Part shown: in pieces, positions 7,117 to 8,269 of the stretch
Layout: each line of letters begins with the position of its first letter
Numbering within the stretch: the first letter of the stretch is position 1
Source: Bacteroidota bacterium
GTDB lineage: Bacteria > Bacteroidota > Bacteroidia > Bacteroidales > UBA10428
Assembly (NCBI GenBank): GCA_024640925.1
Contig: JAHEEB010000020.1
Location: 1 to 8,269, forward strand
Direction of reading: 5' to 3'
Length of the DNA: 8,269 nt
Program-made: the position numbers and the translations under genes
Notes under the pieces: generated by a model
The model's input: only the letters and a program-made list of their open reading frames with translations
Told to the model about the DNA's origin: nothing
The model's database searches: none

Positions 7117-8269
7117 TTACTGGATTTCCAATCTTTGTACTTTTAACCCATTCGCATTTGATACTCTTAACCGTACCCAATAGCTGCCTGCGTTAATTGC
7201 TGTAGAAGTATGGGTTTTTATAGTCGGCCATTTATCAGCAGAAGGATCCAATTTAATTGTGTCTTTTTGCATCTCAATACCATTCTGGCTTTCAACTACT
7301 ATTTCAACCATTATGGGACTACCTGTATTATTCTGATACTTGAAATGAATTCCATAAGTACTTGCCAGCCCAACATTAATTTGCCAATCAATCTCTTCGG
7401 ACAAATTGCTGGTTATTTCAATAAAATGACGATCGTTTTCTGTCTTTTTTATACCGTTAGTTCCTTTAATTAGGGCAGCATCAGATGAATATTCTTTTAC
7501 TGCACGCTGATCGGAAGGCGCATCGAGCGATGAAACGGGTACTACAAATACAGTATAACCTGAATTATTCTCCATTCCTCCTAATTTTACTGTCATGTCT
7601 TTTGAAATGCGTTTGCTGTAAAGCTGGTATTTCTTTCCATCGTCGGTTTTTAACGATAATGGAGTTTCTGTAAAAGAACTGGCCCAATCGGGCAGTTTTA
7701 TTATACCGGAAGGCATTGCCAGAAAAACATCTGATGATTGGTTAACTTTAAAAGTACCCATATTATTTGAGCCTTCGATTACGGATGGAGTTTTTATCCA
7801 CTCTGCTCCATAAAGTAAGGAAGGCAGCTCATAAAAGCGTGTATTTTTATCGGTGAATTGCAGGTCTCCTATATCGAGCCATTTTTCAGTTTCCCATTTT
7901 ATATCAGACGATCCATTAATTCTCAGGTCTGTTATATCACCTGGCGAAGCAGTTGCTGCTTTTACCGAATTATCTCTACATGCAATGGAAATAGCCGAAA
8001 TCAATGCCTGGCCAGATGTTACTTTAGGGAAATGTACCCGAAGTATTCCTCCTTTTACGAAAACAATGAATTCTTTCTTTACAGCATTATCATGTCCTGC
8101 TTCTTTCCAAATATCAAAATTGTTGATGACTACCTGGTTGTTTATGGCAACATCGAACAATCGCCAGCCCTGGCAGTTCATTCCTCCACCTGTTCCATAC
8201 CAGGGTTCTGTAAAGTAAAGTTCTACAAGGTATTCACCATCGGGTACCGGAAAATTAAACGAGAGCTCA
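7117..8269 (-). CDS. C-terminal part of a secreted glycan-active protein with malectin and CBM-like domains (5' end outside window)
   Basis: The frame stays open to the right edge, giving 383 residues of a longer protein; the ATG at 8181 is an internal Met, because the 29 codons before it continue the same domain. The visible N-terminal part is a malectin domain: 'PVPDGEYLVELYFTEPW' then 'GGGMNCQGWRLFDVAINN' and 'FPKVTSGQALISAI' (to about 7960). A beta-rich middle segment follows ('LPSLLYGAEWIKT', 'LPDWASSF', 'KKYQLYSKRI'), then a C-terminal domain (about 7117-7435) resembling CBM6/CBM35-type modules ('GIHFKYQN', 'IMVEIVVES', 'GSYWVRLRVSN', ending 'KVQRLEIQ'). This arrangement is familiar from C-terminal tails of Bacteroidota GH2 glycosidases (beta-galactosidase-like), but the catalytic domain is not in the window, so GH2 is an inference. 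The gene is convergent with the HTCS, stops only 12 bp apart, and is a plausible member of the locus that HTCS controls. Confidence 0.85.
   Translation of the reverse strand, partial: ELSFNFPVPDGEYLVELYFTEPWYGTGGGMNCQGWRLFDVAINNQVVINNFDIWKEAGHDNAVKKEFIVFVKGGILRVHFPKVTSGQALISAISIACRDNSVKAATASPGDITDLRINGSSDIKWETEKWLDIGDLQFTDKNTRFYELPSLLYGAEWIKTPSVIEGSNNMGTFKVNQSSDVFLAMPSGIIKLPDWASSFTETPLSLKTDDGKKYQLYSKRISKDMTVKLGGMENNSGYTVFVVPVSSLDAPSDQRAVKEYSSDAALIKGTNGIKKTENDRHFIEITSNLSEEIDWQINVGLASTYGIHFKYQNNTGSPIMVEIVVESQNGIEMQKDTIKLDPSADKWPTIKTHTSTAINAGSYWVRLRVSNANGLKVQRLEIQ

Noticed and set aside
8179..8181. ATG at 8181 as the start of the rightmost minus-strand gene
   Set aside because: The frame remains open to the window edge and the preceding codons encode the conserved first strands of the malectin domain, so this Met is internal.
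7210..8218. Plus-strand open frames opposite the malectin-domain gene
   Set aside because: They are antisense to a recognisable domain architecture and their translations have no coherent domain or composition.

Overview
The window looks like Bacteroidota chromosome. Four things point that way: a hybrid two-component system protein of the HTCS type, a perfect match to the Bacteroidota -7 promoter element (TAnnTTTG) instead of a Shine-Dalgarno layout, A-rich stretches before the start codons, and a secreted malectin-domain glycan-active protein next to the HTCS. The DNA is AT-rich by eye. A marine or gut Bacteroidales/Marinilabiliales-type organism is plausible, but the rank cannot be settled from the sequence.

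Layout from left to right: (1) positions 1-147 hold no gene but carry a GC-rich perfect hairpin (37-58) that looks like a dispersed repeat unit. (2) A minus-strand gene (148-513) encodes a small membrane protein with two membrane helices and an SH3b-like tail. (3) A minus-strand gene (772-1302) encodes a small lipoprotein of unknown function, followed by a clear rho-independent terminator (711-737). (4) A divergent control region (1303-1576) contains two short palindromes. (5) A plus-strand gene (1577-2854) encodes a secreted M64-family zinc metallopeptidase. (6) A plus-strand gene (2953-7104) encodes a 1383-residue HTCS with a 14-blade periplasmic sensor, Y_Y_Y domain, membrane helix, histidine kinase, receiver and AraC output domain; a good -7 element lies just upstream. 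(7) Convergent with it, only 12 bp away, is the C-terminal end (7117-8269, cut by the right edge) of a secreted carbohydrate-active protein with a malectin domain and a C-terminal carbohydrate-binding-like domain, most likely the tail of a GH2-type glycosidase.

Right-hand half: HTCS proteins classically sense an oligosaccharide in the periplasm and switch on a linked polysaccharide-utilisation locus. The HTCS and malectin protein together therefore suggest the edge of such a locus lying mainly to the right of the window. The M64 peptidase sits upstream of the HTCS on the same strand without a visible terminator between them, so partial co-transcription is possible, but its own promoter and function are not shown. 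The two left-hand genes look unrelated to glycan use.

I do not see a clearly novel system. All the large genes fall into recognisable families with intact key residues. The items most worth a second look are the hairpin repeat at the left edge, the palindromes in the divergent region, the peptidase-HTCS pairing and the very tight convergent junction.
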